64,000 nt of DNA from Acidobacteriaceae bacterium (GCA_030037545.1 JASHRF010000060.1:1-64000), one strand, 5' to 3'; positions 27,028-35,634 are shown, counted from the stretch's first letter. A program made the numbers and translations. The notes: a model not told the origin generated them from the letters alone.

Positions 27028-27286
27028 TGGAATTCTCCGTATTATGTGATGCCTGCACTATCGGCAGCGGCAGGACGAAGTTGAGAGAACATCCAACTAT
27101 AGAGCGCAGGGCCAGGGGTACAAATTGATCGAAGGAGGCGCGACAGTTGAGCTTAGCGGACGCCCCGCGGCGGCGCGCGCCCGGTCGCAATGAGACTGTG
27201 ACTAGGGTGGGCGACCGGCCAATTTGCCCTCCTTTTCCGAATTTTCCTAGCTATGCCACAACCTTCCCTGCGCCTACACTTTGTCC

Positions 27287-28672
27287 ATGGCCACCATCCC
27301 AGACCTCAGACTGGACGCCGGGCTGCCCGCCAACCTGGACGCGGAGAAGACGATTCTGGGCGCCATCCTGCTGGACAATGCGGCCCACGCCGAGGCTGCC
27401 GAAAAGCTCCAGGCCGGCGATTTCTCGCTCGACTCCCACCAGCGTATCTTCCTGCGCATGACGGAGCTGCGGGACTCGCAGCGGACGGTGGACATTGTTA
27501 CGCTGGCCGAGGAGCTGGCCCGTTACAAGGAGATTGAAGCAGTGGGCGGCGTGGCTTACCTCGCGTCGCTTACCGAGGGTCTGCCGCGCCGGCCGGTGAT
27601 CGAAGAATACATCCGCATCGTCAAGGACAAGAGCCTGCTGCGGCGGCTGATGAGCATCTGCTCGGCAGCCATTGCGCGGGCGGCTGACCAGAGCGAGACA
27701 GCGCTGGAGGTGCTGGGCGACGCCGAGGCCAAGCTGCTGGAGGTGAGCGAAAAGGGCATCACGCGCGGGCTACAGCCGCTGGACCAGATCGTCGCAGACT
27801 CGTTCGGGTCGATCGACAACTTGTATAAGCACAGCCGCGCGGTGACGGGATTGGCGACGGAGTTCTACAAGTTCGACGAGATGACCAGCGGCTTGCAGAA
27901 GGGCGAGCTGATCATTATCGCGGCGCGGCCGTCCATGGGCAAAACGGCTCTGGCCATTAACATTGCGCAAAATGCGGCGGTCATTCACAAGGCGACGGTA
28001 GCGATCTTCAGCCTGGAGATGAACAAGGAGTCGCTGCTGCGGCGCATGCTGGCCACACAGGCGCGGGTAGACCAGCGCAAGCTGCAAACCGGCTTCCTGG
28101 GCCGCGAGGATCACAATAGGCTGCAACACGCGCTGGAGCAGCTCGTTGAAGCGAAGCTGTTCATCGACGATTCAGCGGGCACGACACTGGCCGAAATGCG
28201 GGCCAAGGCGCGGCGGCTGAAGCAGACGGCCGGCGGTCTGGACCTGGTGGTGGTGGATTACCTGCAACTGATGTCGGCCACACCGTCGTCGGCGGGCGGC
28301 AAGCGCTACGAGAACCGGACGCAGGAGGTTTCGGCCATTTCGCGCGGGCTGAAGGCGCTGGCCAAGGAACTGAACGTGCCGGTGGTGACGCTGTCGCAGC
28401 TCTCGCGCGCCAGCGAACGGCGCGGCGAAGATAAGCGGCCCATGCTCAGCGACCTGCGTGAGTCGGGATCGATCGAGCAGGACGCCGACGTGGTGGCGTT
28501 CATTCATCGCGACTCGTATTACAACCGCGACGAGGAGATGTCGGACGCAGACCGCGCCAAGTCGGAGATCATTTTGGCCAAGCAGCGCAACGGGCCAACG
28601 GGCACGGTGATCCTGAACTTCATCTCCCGGTACACCAGCTTCGATAATCCGGAGACGGCGCATGAGGGGTGA
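27287..28672 (+). CDS. dnaB: replicative DNA helicase DnaB
   Basis: 461 aa. ATG 27287 gives the expected N-terminal domain (NLDAEKTILGAILLDN, then VDIVTLAEELARYKEIEAVG). The RecA-like domain has Walker A AARPSMGKTALAINIA, Walker B LDLVVVDYLQLM, and the H4-type block LKALAKELNVPVVTLSQLSR with RESGSIEQDADVVAFIHRD and an arginine-finger region KQRNGPTGTV. No intein interrupts the Walker A or H4 sites, where DnaB inteins are common. No strong ribosome-binding site is seen. It is the ring helicase that unwinds DNA at the replication fork. It stands apart from rpsR/rplI, its frequent neighbours. Confidence 0.97.
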   Translation: MATIPDLRLDAGLPANLDAEKTILGAILLDNAAHAEAAEKLQAGDFSLDSHQRIFLRMTELRDSQRTVDIVTLAEELARYKEIEAVGGVAYLASLTEGLPRRPVIEEYIRIVKDKSLLRRLMSICSAAIARAADQSETALEVLGDAEAKLLEVSEKGITRGLQPLDQIVADSFGSIDNLYKHSRAVTGLATEFYKFDEMTSGLQKGELIIIAARPSMGKTALAINIAQNAAVIHKATVAIFSLEMNKESLLRRMLATQARVDQRKLQTGFLGREDHNRLQHALEQLVEAKLFIDDSAGTTLAEMRAKARRLKQTAGGLDLVVVDYLQLMSATPSSAGGKRYENRTQEVSAISRGLKALAKELNVPVVTLSQLSRASERRGEDKRPMLSDLRESGSIEQDADVVAFIHRDSYYNRDEEMSDADRAKSEIILAKQRNGPTGTVILNFISRYTSFDNPETAHEG

Positions 28673-28734
28673 TCAGGATCAGGACCAGTTGTCGTGGTCA
28701 GTTGCCAGTTGCCGACGGTCAGTGGATAGCGGGT

Positions 28735-28871
28735 CTAGCAGCCTGTGGAGAAAGTCAAAAATTCAAGAAAAACCACTCCTCAGCGGCTAAAGCCGCATTG
28801 ATTTGAGACCGCTTACGGCGCGGCTGAAGCCGTGCCCCTTTCAAAACTCGACTTTTACCACAGGCTGCTAG
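28735..28871. repeat. MITE-like palindromic repeat, copy A
   Basis: A 137-bp element bounded by 22-bp terminal inverted repeats (28735-28756 and 28850-28871; 20 of 22 match; tip CTAGCAGCCTGTGG). The core contains hairpin GCGGCTAAAGCCGC (28783-28796) and a second hairpin GCGCGGCTGAAGCCGTGC, then CCCTTTCAAAAC. The same core, with related tips, occurs at 33764, 50713 and 52480. It carries no open frame. It lies 63 bp after dnaB and may also act as a terminator. Confidence 0.75.
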
Positions 28872-29672
28872 TGTACCCCTCTCCCTATTTCTGAGCGGAA
28901 ATATTTGAAAACAAAGGGCGCCGGGCGACTGACCGGTTGCCATCTGTCTGACTCTGCCGTGTTTGTTTGCAATTTTTTGATTTTACGACACTTACCGCGC
29001 TTTCTGCTGCGGGTGTGATTTATCTCACCCCGGGGGGGAGGGGGGTGGTCAATTTTTTCGCTCCTTTCCGTTGTGGAGTGTTTTGCAACTCACGCAGCAT
29101 GAAGGAGTTGCGAGACCGGAAGCCAATCGAAGACCGCGTGGGAATGCCTCTGCGCGATGCGTGCAAACGCGCATTTTGCGGGGGCAAGACGAGTCCATTT
29201 TTGAGCGGCAACGAGAGTCACCGTGTCCTGGTGACGGTTTGTGCTCCACCCCAGCGACGGCACCTGTGGCCGGAGGCCGCGGAGGAAAAAGCCCACTCGG
29301 CTGAAAGGGCTCCGAGCTACATCTACTCTGGTTCCGCCGCAGGCGCTTACGCTTTTACGCGGGCCGGAGGCGCGGGCGGCGGAGTTGGCCGATTCGGCGG
29401 CGATCTGATCCATCTTTCTTGCCTCAAAACCATCATGCGCCGAAAGGGAAAAAACTCTGCAAATAGGGCCGGAAAAATTTTGCGGAGGTAAGTGGCTGGA
29501 CGACTGGGGGTTGCGGGCGGAAGCGCGGGAAAGATTGGAGGGCGGGGGATTGACAGCGGAAATGCGCGGGCCAGGGCGGCGCGGGTTTGCGGGGTAGTTT
29601 GCGAATCGATTGAAGCTCGCTTGGGGGCGGTAGCCGGAAAGCGGGAGCGGCGCTTGTTCACGGGCGCATGTT
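28872..29672. other. intergenic stretch without a convincing gene; G-run
   Basis: About 800 bp in which the open frames have poor protein composition. A purine tract (about 29032-29048: seven G, A, six G, T, GG) could form a quadruplex. From about 29490 rightwards, fragments of two frames look faintly protein-like (charged, helical) and may be the decayed 5' part of the small gene at 29673-30002. No tRNA or known RNA was recognised. Confidence 0.4.
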
Positions 29673-30002
29673 TTGCCCAGAGAGCGGCTCAAGTTGAGTC
29701 AGCGTGGGGCTGCTTGGGCCGATCGGGATCGTCGCCTGGCGAGGTTGGTACGTTGCTGCCAGGATTTGCAGAAAATCCAAACCCTGAAGGCTAATTGCTA
29801 CAGGAGAGCCCTCAATCAAGCTGAGATTTCGGCGAGCCGGATGCTTATGGCGGCGGGTCGGGCAACAAAACGAGACCGGGAGGCATCGAAGACGAAATAC
29901 CAGCACGCGCACTCACCCAACCGTCTCGACGGGATGGATGTTGACCCTGCATTGTGCGATCAGTTTTGCGACCAATTTGTGCGATACAGGATAGCCCCAT
30001 GA
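29673..30002 (+). CDS. possible small charged helical protein
   Basis: A 109-codon frame (TTG 29673) with strongly helical, charged sequence (LSQRGAAWADRDRRLARLVR, LQKIQTLKANCYRRALNQAE). Its stop overlaps the ATG of the MEDS gene by four bases (29999-30002), which favours a real, coupled gene. Against this: no ribosome-binding site, no recognised family, and a less protein-like C-terminus. It may be the surviving 3' part of a decayed gene. Confidence 0.3.
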   Translation: MPRERLKLSQRGAAWADRDRRLARLVRCCQDLQKIQTLKANCYRRALNQAEISASRMLMAAGRATKRDREASKTKYQHAHSPNRLDGMDVDPALCDQFCDQFVRYRIAP

Positions 30003-30643
30003 ACACAGAAACTTGTCCAATCGACCTTGCGCGGGGCCAGCTTGGCCAGGCGCGGCGCGTCTGCGCGTTCTTCAACAGCCGCGATGAGGAATATCGCACC
30101 CTGACACCCTTCATCAAGGAGGGGATCGACCAGGGACAGAAGGCTTTCCACATTGTTGACAAAAAGCTGAAGGCGGACCACCTGAGCAGGTTGAAACAGG
30201 CAGGAATCGACACCGAAGCCGCAATGGCCAACGGCCAATTCGAAGCTCGGCCGTGGGAAGAAGCGTACCTGCGGGGCGACAGGTTCGACCAGGATGCCAT
30301 GCTGGCGCTGGTGGAGCAGGTCATCCAGGAGGGGGCCTGCTATCCTTTGAGCCGGTTGATCGGGCACATGGAATGGGCCACCTTCAGCAAGCATGGGGTG
30401 GAAGACCTGGCCGAGTACGAGACTCGTCTCAATTCCATGCTTCCCAAGTACGACGCGCCTTCCATATGCGCCTATGACCTAAGCAAATTCGGTACAGGCG
30501 TGGCATTCGATATTCTGCGCACCCACCCGATGGTGATCGTGGGCGGAACGCTGCAGATGAACCCCTTCTATGTACCTCCGGACGAGTTCCTGTCAGAACT
30601 TCGCGGGCGGCGAACGGGAAGGAAAGCGGTGGCATTGGCCTAA
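29999..30643 (+). CDS. MEDS-domain sensory protein
   Basis: 214 aa. ATG 29999 has AGGA eight bases upstream. The sequence RRVCAFFNSRDEEYRTLTPF, IKEGIDQGQKAFHIVDKKLK and ICAYDLSKFGTGVAFDILRT matches the MEDS (methanogen/methylotroph DcmR sensory) domain as I know it. No kinase or DNA-binding domain is attached, so it is a stand-alone sensor. The next gene begins 3 bp after its stop and encodes a GAF-PAS protein, so the two probably act as one sensory unit. MEDS ligands are thought to be small or hydrophobic molecules; none is indicated here. Confidence 0.8.
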   Translation: MNTETCPIDLARGQLGQARRVCAFFNSRDEEYRTLTPFIKEGIDQGQKAFHIVDKKLKADHLSRLKQAGIDTEAAMANGQFEARPWEEAYLRGDRFDQDAMLALVEQVIQEGACYPLSRLIGHMEWATFSKHGVEDLAEYETRLNSMLPKYDAPSICAYDLSKFGTGVAFDILRTHPMVIVGGTLQMNPFYVPPDEFLSELRGRRTGRKAVALA

Positions 30644-30646
30644 CCC

Positions 30647-31567
30647 ATGGACCCGGTCCAGATATCAGACGATCCGCGGCAGATGCAGCGGATCATTCGC
30701 AATCTGCTGGCGCTCTCAGCCCTACCCGCGGCATGGGCGGGGTGCGAGGGGCGCGAGATTGCGGAAGGGTGCCTGGATGTGCTGCGAGGGCTGCTGCACG
30801 TGGATCTGGGCTTCATCCAGATCTGCGATCCGGAGACGATGGGGAAATGTGAGGCGGTCTGTGGTCCCGGCGGGTATTTGTTTGCGGACTGGGTATGCGA
30901 GCAGCAGTTGAATGACAGCCCCACGCTTCACCACAGCGTGTCTACCTACGCGGCCGGAGGCAATTCGCTGTGCGTGGTGATGCTCCCCATTGGGATGAAC
31001 GCCATCAGCGGGACGGTGGCGCTGGCCTCCGCAAAGGAGGAGTTCCCTGACAAAACCGATCTGCTGCTGGCCTCGGTGGCCGCCAATCACGCTTCCACGG
31101 CCTTCCGGACAACCATGCTGATGAAGGAGCGCGCGCGCGCCACGGAATCGCTGCGCCGGCAGGAAGAGATGAACCGAAAAATCCTGGAGAGCGGACACGA
31201 CGGCATCAAAGTGCTGCTTCGGGATGGGACCGTGGATTATCTGAACCCTCCCGCGGCGAGAGCCCTGGAGCTCGACAACCCTTGCCAGGTGCTGGGAAGG
31301 CGCTGGGTGGAGCTTTGGGAAGGCGAGGATCGCGTGAAGGCGGAGCGCGCCGTGCGCGGGGCCCTGGAGGGACGCGAAGGCCGGTTTCAGGGCACGCGTC
31401 TCACGTTTAAGGGAAATCAGCGCTGGTGGGACGTGGTGGTGATGCCGATGTCCGGTGCCGATGGAGCAGTGGAGAAATTGCTGACCGTATCGCGCGACGT
31501 AACGGTGATTCGCGAAGCGGGGGCGGCGACGGCTTCAGAGCAAAGGCAAATTCCAGCCGGGATCTAG
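30647..31567 (+). CDS. GAF-PAS sensor protein without output domain
   Basis: 306 aa. The N-terminal half is GAF-like (LGFIQICDPETMGKCEAVCG, VVMLPIGMNAISGTVALASA). A helical linker (RATESLRRQEEMNRKILESG) leads into a PAS fold (HDGIKVLLRDGTVDYLNPPA, then VLGRRWVELWEGEDR, and RWWDVVVMPMSGADG) that closes with LLTVSRDVTVIREA. In most relatives a HisKA/HATPase module follows; here the frame stops soon after with no homologous continuation seen in other frames. It is either a genuine adaptor for the MEDS protein or a kinase that lost its catalytic half. Confidence 0.8.
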   Translation: MDPVQISDDPRQMQRIIRNLLALSALPAAWAGCEGREIAEGCLDVLRGLLHVDLGFIQICDPETMGKCEAVCGPGGYLFADWVCEQQLNDSPTLHHSVSTYAAGGNSLCVVMLPIGMNAISGTVALASAKEEFPDKTDLLLASVAANHASTAFRTTMLMKERARATESLRRQEEMNRKILESGHDGIKVLLRDGTVDYLNPPAARALELDNPCQVLGRRWVELWEGEDRVKAERAVRGALEGREGRFQGTRLTFKGNQRWWDVVVMPMSGADGAVEKLLTVSRDVTVIREAGAATASEQRQIPAGI

Positions 31568-31738
31568 AAGTATCACTGACCGGGGCCGGCATGTCTACTA
31601 GCGGCTGGAGTGGCACGCGACCTGCTGTGGCTGGGTCTCCGGCCGTGCCCTGATTCGAGAGCCGCGATATCGCGCTTACGGCGCGAGTAAAACTCATGGC
31701 CATTACAAATCCGTCTCCCGAGGCATCGCCGCCGGGCT
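31568..31738. repeat. degenerate palindromic-repeat relic
   Basis: The gap holds GGTCTCCGGCCGTGCCCTGATTCGAGAG and CGCTTACGGCGCGAG-type pieces that recall the right half of the MITE-like repeats (GCCGTGCCCTTTCAAA), but no terminal inverted repeats remain. No gene seen. Confidence 0.3.
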
Positions 31739-32440
31739 TCACACTGCATTCAGGATGCGCGCGACGCGGCCGGCGATCAGCCCGGCAGGGGATTCGCCGG
31801 GCGGGATTTCCAGCAATTCCACAGGGAAGGCGATGCTAAGCGGGCGCAGGACGAGGCGATTGAGCTGGAAGTCGAGGAAGCGGAGGCGCAGGTGGGCTCC
31901 GTGGCGGACCGCGTAGACGCTGGGGCGACTGGGCTCGTAGGAGATGAGGGAGGTGTAATGGCGGTCGAGGAGGACGAGGGCCTCGGGCATGACCATCGGC
32001 TCCATGGCCATGGCGTCGGAGGAGGGAATGCGCACGGCCACAAAGCGCTGCCAGGCGTGACGGGGCCGCGGGGGGCGGGCATGGAGCGACCGGAGCACGC
32101 CAGCGGGCAGATGGAGCATGGACTGCACCGCGGACGGGCGCACGTATGGCTCGAACAGAGCCACGGCGTGGGAAACCACGGGAACCGAGTCGCGTTCGGT
32201 TTCGCCGGACAGGTTCTCCGCCGGTGAGGCTGGAAGCAGGTCTTGCGCAGCCAAGAGCTGCGCGGCCAGGATGCGATCCATGGCCGGTAGCGAGAGGCGG
32301 CGGCGGTTGTGCAGAAAACTGGAGAGATGCGGCTGTCCGAGACCGGTTTGACGGGCCAGGAGCGAGACACTGAGCGTTCCCCGCTGTATCCTGCGCAGCA
32401 GTTCCAGCCGGAGCCGCTCATGCATCTGCGTGAAATTCAT
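31739..32440 (-). CDS. XRE-type HTH regulator with degenerate S24/LexA-like domain
   Basis: 233 aa from ATG 32440 (TTG 32464 is an in-frame alternative). The N-terminal helix-turn-helix is SVSLLARQTGLGQPHLSSFL with HNRRRLSLPAMDRIL. The C-terminal half resembles cI/LexA-like S24 folds: FVAVRIPSSDAMAMEPMVMP occupies the place of the nucleophile motif (usually GxSMxP), followed by LVLLDRHYTSL and LRLRFLDFQLNRLVLRPLS. The Lys of the Ser/Lys dyad seems replaced by Arg, so self-cleavage is unlikely. Probable repressor with an unknown target. It is convergent with the GAF-PAS gene. Confidence 0.75.
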   Translation of the reverse strand: MNFTQMHERLRLELLRRIQRGTLSVSLLARQTGLGQPHLSSFLHNRRRLSLPAMDRILAAQLLAAQDLLPASPAENLSGETERDSVPVVSHAVALFEPYVRPSAVQSMLHLPAGVLRSLHARPPRPRHAWQRFVAVRIPSSDAMAMEPMVMPEALVLLDRHYTSLISYEPSRPSVYAVRHGAHLRLRFLDFQLNRLVLRPLSIAFPVELLEIPPGESPAGLIAGRVARILNAV

Positions 32441-32957
32441 CTGTGGATCGTTCGCCACCAGCAATGAGAAGGGCTGGCCACTCTTTTCACCCGGAAAAGC
32501 GAAATGAGAGATCGGCCCCTATTTTCGGTGGTTCACCGTGGAATGGAAAGCTCTGCGCGAGAAAAAGATGCGGATGGGTTGACGGAGAGGACACAGATCC
32601 CTAGATTGGGTCTACTTTATCGCACATCGGTTGTGGGAAAGATGGAGGAAACCATCGACGTCCGCGGAGTTGCCGCGGGACGGAGAAGCATTCTCCGGAC
32701 CGGGCAAGGAACGCGGCGGGGGCTGATTTTGCCCCGGTTTCCCGTTCCCATTCGAAGCACCTCGAAAGCCGGGGCGCGGACGCACCGAAGCGCGACATTC
32801 CGGGATCTGCGCGCAAAGGTCATGGCACCCAATACGAGATTCGAATCGGCAATCCCCCATCAGGCCGCAAGAAGCCTGAGTTGCCGGATCGGGTTCTCTT
32901 CATCCCGCGGAACAGGAGGCACCGTCCGGGCGATGAGGGAAATACGGAGAATTGCTC
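32441..32957. other. intergenic stretch with a candidate promoter
   Basis: Open frames here have poor composition and are not supported as genes. TTGACG (32579-32584) followed after 17 nt by TAGATT (32602-32607) is a candidate sigma-70 promoter reading towards the small CxxC gene at 32958. That would leave a leader of about 350 nt in which I recognise no known riboswitch. Confidence 0.35.
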
Positions 32958-33185
32958 ATGGAAGTGCGCGTGCAATTGAAAATTTGCGAAGGATGTGGTT
33001 GCCTTTGGTACCGAACCTATACCGACGAGAGCGTTTACTGCAGGAGCTGTGAGACGAAGCTCGAAGGCTTTCCCTCACCGGAAAGCCGCAAACGGCGGGG
33101 ACGCCCGAGCGGCAAACGCGCCGCGGCGGGCAAGCGGCTGGCGCAGATCTATGCGGTAGCGGAAGCAGCAGGAGGCGCTGCATGA
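32958..33185 (+). CDS. small CxxC zinc-ribbon-like protein
   Basis: 75 aa. ATG 32958 has GGAG eight bases upstream. The first half has two Cys pairs, LKICEGCGCLWYR and YCRSCE, forming a CxxC-x(about 16)-CxxC zinc-ribbon-like site. The second half is very basic (SRKRRGRPSGKRAAAGKRLA) with a GRP AT-hook-like motif, so it may bind nucleic acid. Its stop overlaps the start of the sigma-region-4-like gene (ATGA, 33182-33185), implying coupled translation. No family name recognised. Confidence 0.75.
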   Translation: MEVRVQLKICEGCGCLWYRTYTDESVYCRSCETKLEGFPSPESRKRRGRPSGKRAAAGKRLAQIYAVAEAAGGAA

Positions 33186-33676
33186 GCGCAGCCCTGCAGT
33201 TGCCAGCCGTGTGGGCCGCAAGCCCGGTTCGGGCTCCTGTTCCAAGCCGGCCGGGATGGCGGTCGTGCGCTGAAACTCAAAGTGCCGCCGGCGCGAAATC
33301 GCCGGTTATCAGCCTGGGCTTCTATCGGCGCCATACCGACCGCCTGTTGCGGCGTTATCTGTACGCGTCGATGCAGGTGGGTCGAGCGCCCTCGATCCTG
33401 GGCGACCCGGTGGGACGCGGATGGGCCTCAAGCCGCCCGGTGCGCACCTTTGAAGACGCCCTGGTGTTTGTGCTCGACGTGGAACGCTGCCTGAGCCGGC
33501 TGAATCTGCTCGAGAGGGAAATCCTGAGCCGCATTGTGCTGCAGGCTTACACGCAGGAAGAGACTGCGGTGCTGATGGGCATGAGCTTGCGCACGGTCAG
33601 CTACCGGCTGAACCGCGCGCTCGACCGGCTCACGGAACAGCTACTGGAAAACGGGTTGCTGATTTTGCCGGAGTAA
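33182..33676 (+). CDS. sigma-70 region 4-like DNA-binding protein
   Basis: 164 aa. The C-terminal 75 residues look like sigma region 4: VLDVERCLSRLNLLEREILS, then AYTQEETAVLMGMSLRTVSY and RLNRALDRLTEQLLE. The N-terminal 90 residues lack the region 2 core-binding motifs, so it is not a normal sigma factor. It could be a truncated ECF-like factor or a dedicated regulator. It is coupled by a 4-bp overlap to the CxxC/AT-hook-like protein. Confidence 0.75.
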   Translation: MSAALQLPAVWAASPVRAPVPSRPGWRSCAETQSAAGAKSPVISLGFYRRHTDRLLRRYLYASMQVGRAPSILGDPVGRGWASSRPVRTFEDALVFVLDVERCLSRLNLLEREILSRIVLQAYTQEETAVLMGMSLRTVSYRLNRALDRLTEQLLENGLLILPE

Positions 33677-33763
33677 TCTCGAGACAGGGAATGCAGCCTG
33701 CGGAGGCGAGCCTTCGCAGGCTGCTCGTCTTTGAAAGTCTTTCCGGACCACGGAGAATACACT

Positions 33764-33884
33764 AGAAGCGGTTTCATAACCCGTCTGTCATCGTCCCTCA
33801 GAGGCCAAAGCCCCACGTTTTTGGGGAACTGATTGGCACGGCCTAAGCCGTGCCCTTTCCAAACAGGGTTAGGAAACAGCTTCT
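33764..33884. repeat. MITE-like palindromic repeat, copy C
   Basis: A 121-bp element with 19-bp terminal inverted repeats (33764-33782, 33866-33884; tip AGAAGC, then GTTTC, then TAACCC; 2 mismatches). The core keeps CCCTCAGAGGCCAAAGCC and GGCACGGCCTAAGCCGTGCC plus CTTTCCAAA, aligned with copies A and B. It fills most of the 389-bp gap before the esterase gene. Confidence 0.7.
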
Positions 33885-34065
33885 TATGCCTGCGCACGCA
33901 CTTGTGTTCTCCCGCCTTGCGACCGGAGAAAGTCGCAAGGATGGGGCACGGCAGTTTGTTTCCATACCAGCGGGTTGTTTCTTTGGCGCGGCAGGTGGCT
34001 CTGGTATGGTGGACGGGTTCCGCGGTTCGTGAGCCGAGCCAGGCTGGAATTTAAAGGAGGGACGG

Positions 34066-35127
34066 ATGAAGCCGGCCATATGTCTTGTTGCATTTTTCGT
34101 TGCCGCGATGGCGGCCGCACAGCAGCCCGCGGCAACCGCGGCGGCGCAGGCGCCGGACCGCGACACCAGCTACATCGACGCCGATGGCACGGCGCACGTC
34201 ACGCGGGTGGTGCCGATTCCTCAGACCATTAGCCCCGAGGCGCGCGCATTGCTGGCGCGGAGGATTCCGGATGCGGCGCCGCCGCAATCGCTGGCCGATC
34301 GGCGCGCGGGCACGGATGCCTACACGGCGCGGGCACGCGTGGAGTGGAGCAGGATCTGCCCGAATCAGATTGTCGAGACGCAGATGGCGGGGGTTCCGGT
34401 GCGGGTGGTTACGCCCGAAGACATATCGGCGGCCGATCGCGATAAGGTGCTGCTCAACCTGCACGGCGGAGGGTTCAACTCGGATTCGGGCTCCTACACC
34501 GAGTCGATTCCGATTGCGTACTACACAAAGATGAAAGTGGTGGCCGTGCTCTACCGGCTGGCGCCAGAGCATCCGTTTCCCGCGGCTGTAGATGACTCCG
34601 TGGCGGTGTACAGGGAGCTGCTGAAGAGCTACAAGCCGGACCATATTGTGATCTACGGAACGTCGGCGGGCGCGATTTTGACCGGGGAAGTGGCCGTGAA
34701 GCTGAAGCAGCTTGGGCTGCCGATGCCGGCGGCGCTGGGCATCTTCAGCGGCATGGGCGACTTTGCGCGCAATGGCGACTCGATGGCGCTGTTTTCGCTG
34801 CGTGGACTTTCGGGGCCGCTCGAGGCGCCCAGCGCGCCGCACGATTCGTTTTACATCGGCAGCACCGATGCGCGCGACCCGGTGCTCTCGCCGGTCTACG
34901 CCGATCTGCGCGGGCTGCCGCCTACGCTGTTCATTACGTCAACGCGCGATCTGCTGCTCAGCGGGACCGTGAACCTGCAACGCGCGTTTTTGCGCGCGGG
35001 GGTGGACGCGCGGCTGGTGGTCTTCGACGCGCTGGCTCATGCCTTCTGGTACGATCCGACGTTACCGGAGGCCGTCGAGGCCAATCACATGATGGCGGAT
35101 TTCATGGTGAAACAACTGGGGCGGTGA
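34066..35127 (+). CDS. secreted alpha/beta-hydrolase, HSL-type esterase
   Basis: 353 aa. ATG 34066 follows AAAGGAGGGACGG. The signal peptide ends near MAAAQQ. It has the hormone-sensitive-lipase (family IV) pattern: oxyanion loop HGGG at 133-136, nucleophile Ser200 in GTSAG, YRLAPEHPFPAAVDD, Asp295 in STRDLLL and His325 in ALAHAFWYD. The triad is complete, so it should be an active carboxylesterase in the periplasm or outside the cell, acting on short acyl esters. No operon partner. Confidence 0.92.
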   Translation: MKPAICLVAFFVAAMAAAQQPAATAAAQAPDRDTSYIDADGTAHVTRVVPIPQTISPEARALLARRIPDAAPPQSLADRRAGTDAYTARARVEWSRICPNQIVETQMAGVPVRVVTPEDISAADRDKVLLNLHGGGFNSDSGSYTESIPIAYYTKMKVVAVLYRLAPEHPFPAAVDDSVAVYRELLKSYKPDHIVIYGTSAGAILTGEVAVKLKQLGLPMPAALGIFSGMGDFARNGDSMALFSLRGLSGPLEAPSAPHDSFYIGSTDARDPVLSPVYADLRGLPPTLFITSTRDLLLSGTVNLQRAFLRAGVDARLVVFDALAHAFWYDPTLPEAVEANHMMADFMVKQLGR

Positions 35128-35472
35128 CGGGTACCGCGACCTAAAGATTTGTGGTCTACCGGGTGTCAAAGCCGAGATCCGGGGCACCCCAGGTCGCGGG
35201 GTCACGAGCGACTTGACGCGAGAAATCGAGGGCGCCTCGTTAAAGCACCTCCCGTAGCATTTTTGGAAAAATGTGTTACCGTGTTCACCCGGATGTAATT
35301 CACATCGTCCTGCACCGATCATGCGTCGCCGGCGCGGTTCCCGGGTTTGCAGGAGGCATTTCCGGTTTGGTTCGATGTTGGTTTTTACTTGAGGAAAAAG
35401 CCACCTGGCGGATGCTTCGCTTTTCACCCCCTGGAGAACCGCTATGAACGGCGGAGCGCCAGAGGAGGTGCC
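35128..35472. other. intergenic leader, no gene seen
   Basis: No supported frame. Since an intact ribosome-binding site and start of a TonB-receptor remnant follow at 35473, this is probably the old promoter and leader of that receptor; no promoter can be assigned with confidence. Confidence 0.3.
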
Positions 35473-35634
35473 ATGTTGCTCCGGCTGCTCTTCTGGCCCA
35501 ACCGCCGCAACGCGCGGAATTTTCGTTTTCTCAATTTTCGCCTTCTGCAGGCGCCGGCGGTACTGGCTCTGATTCTTTTCGCGGCCGATTTGCATGGTGC
35601 AACGGGAGGCAGTATCTCCGCGACGGTTCGCGAT
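35473..35634 (+). pseudogene. beheaded TonB-dependent receptor: start and signal peptide only
   Basis: ATG 35473 has AGAGGAGG upstream. The frame encodes a signal peptide (FRLLQAPAVLALILFAADLH, then GATGG) and SISATVRD, the first strand of the carboxypeptidase-like domain that opens acidobacterial TonB receptors (usually GSISGTVxDxSGAxIPxA). After Asp at 35634 the similarity ends, and 90 bp later lies the stop of the convergent ADOP permease. About 1100 codons are missing, probably by deletion or insertion of the permease/PadR unit. Confidence 0.5.

Noticed and set aside
28783-28796. GCGGCTAAAGCCGC repeats as a possible CRISPR array
   Set aside because: Copies are kilobases apart with no regular spacers and no cas genes; they are cores of dispersed palindromic elements.
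28967-29491. 174-codon open frame after dnaB
   Set aside because: Runs through G-homopolymers, poor composition, no ribosome-binding site, no homology recognised.
32504-33052. 182-codon open frame before the CxxC gene
   Set aside because: Arg/Ser-rich with no fold-like pattern and overlaps the well-supported small CxxC gene.
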